Shown here: positions 63,150 through 64,000 of the stretch, one piece after another
How positions within the stretch are numbered: position 1 is the stretch's first letter
Layout of the letters: each line of letters starts with the position of its first letter
Assembly: GCA_036023115.1 (NCBI GenBank)
Contig: JAYKKT010000079.1
Coordinates: 14,623,501-14,687,500 of the forward strand
DNA: 64,000 nt
Source of the DNA: Brasenia schreberi
Lineage: Eukaryota; Streptophyta; Magnoliopsida; Nymphaeales; Cabombaceae
Direction: 5' to 3'
Position numbers and translations under genes: made by a program
Notes under the pieces: generated by a model
The model's database searches: none
The model's input: the letters and a program-made list of their open reading frames with translations, nothing else
What the model was told of the DNA's origin: nothing

Positions 63150-64000
63150 TGTGACCATTCTCAGCAACCCAGCACGGTAACAATTGGACTGATCATCCAG
63201 CCGTTACCCATGTTCATGGTTACAAGAAAGATGACCATAACGGCAATAATATCATAACAGTCGGACTGTTACTGGAGATCACGGTAACTGTCTGGATACA
63301 GGAGCTCCTGAAGAGGAAAGCCCAGCAGGATAAACTGGAAAAAGAGGAGCATGCGCTACTCTATAAATACAGAGCAACGCATACAGTAAACATACACAAA
63401 GAAAAACATCTGAGAACTTTTCCAAGAAAAATCCACTGTGAGCAAACTTCGAAATCAAAACAAAATCACCTTGATCTTTCACTGTAGGAATACCTAGAAG
63501 AGCTCGACAAAAGCCGGAGTCAGACAAAGGAATCAAACATCTAGTATCAGGGCCTCATTCTTGACCTTATAAAATAGGTACGCGATTAGTGTTAGGAAAA
63601 AAACAAAAAACAAAGGTAGAGAGAGCTTCCTGTTTTTCTCTAGGAGTTCTGCTTGAGTCATGACACGGCAGAGAGTAAACCCTGCTTGAGTCAAGACAGG
63701 GCAGAGATCGGTCAAAACACATAAAAAAAAGGAAGGAAGAACAGTTGCAGCAAACGTTGCGGGTGGTCCGAAAGGCAAAAGGCCGCAGGCCAAAAGGTGA
63801 AACATCGGTCGCCACAAAGGGTCGCAAGCCAAGAGGCGGAACTCTGGCCATCCCTCTCTCTCTCTCTCAAACTATGTATCTCTCTCTCTCCTCCAGGGTT
63901 TTATTCATCCAGAAAACTGCTAGGCAATTTCAAAAAATAGTGGGCTGAAACCAACAAATTTTTGAAACCGCCCTCGGTTTTAGAAAACCGCCACTCGGGC
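63150..64000 (+). mobile_element. Probable LTR retrotransposon: 5' LTR, primer-binding site and leader (partial)
   Basis: A candidate LTR runs from TGTGACCATT at 63150 to AAACA at 63539 (TG...CA ends, about 390 bp). It carries a promoter-like CTATAAATA at 63361-63369. Three bases past the LTR end, TAGTATCAGGGCC at 63542-63554 matches the initiator-Met tRNA primer-binding site TGGTATCAGAGCC at 11 of 13 positions. The rest, to the window edge, would be the untranslated leader with CT-rich runs. gag, pol and the 3' LTR must lie beyond 64000. The left LTR limit is a guess because the partner LTR is not visible. Confidence 0.6.

Overview
The window is nuclear DNA of a flowering plant. Three things show this: spliced genes with GT/AG introns, an AINTEGUMENTA-LIKE double-AP2 gene with the family's 9-nt micro-exon, and a P-class pentatricopeptide-repeat (PPR) gene. 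Most of the rest is AT-rich intergenic DNA full of dinucleotide microsatellites, RTE-type LINE copies, tRNA-derived SINEs and small inverted-repeat elements. I cannot name the species.

Layout. 1-19.4 kb: gene-poor, with one TIR-like element (2022-2933), one full-length but decayed LINE with target-site duplications (2971-6206), one 5'-truncated LINE with target-site duplications (7829-9050), a SINE (about 15521-15655) and several long microsatellites. 19.4-23.5 kb: a BABY BOOM/PLETHORA-type transcription factor on the + strand, nine coding exons. 25.98-26.10 kb: a 5S rRNA-like relic. 27.3-36 kb: an eight-exon minus-strand gene for a large (about 1159 aa) plant protein with an N-terminal EEIG1/EHBP1-type C2 domain; its leader probably reaches to about 37.8 kb. 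38-41.5 kb: intergenic DNA with GGTTCGG-rich elements and microsatellites. 41.5-51.3 kb: a tandem duplication of a roughly 5 kb unit. Each unit holds the same series of SINE and LINE relics, and the first unit also holds a very recent triplication of a 150 bp segment. 52.0-52.6 kb: a LINE fragment. 53.4-55.05 kb: an intronless 551-aa PPR gene on the minus strand. 55.96-61.56 kb: an old LINE split by a younger full-length LINE, with a 19 bp target-site duplication at the break. 63.15-64.0 kb: the probable 5' LTR, primer-binding site and leader of an LTR retrotransposon that runs off the window.

The three host genes are independent single-copy-type loci (developmental transcription factor, C2-domain protein, organelle RNA-binding protein); nothing suggests they act together. 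I found no novel multi-gene system. The most notable structures are the micro-exon gene whose splice donors sit inside microsatellites, the nested LINE with its preserved target-site duplication, and the 5 kb tandem duplication with its hairpin and internal triplication.
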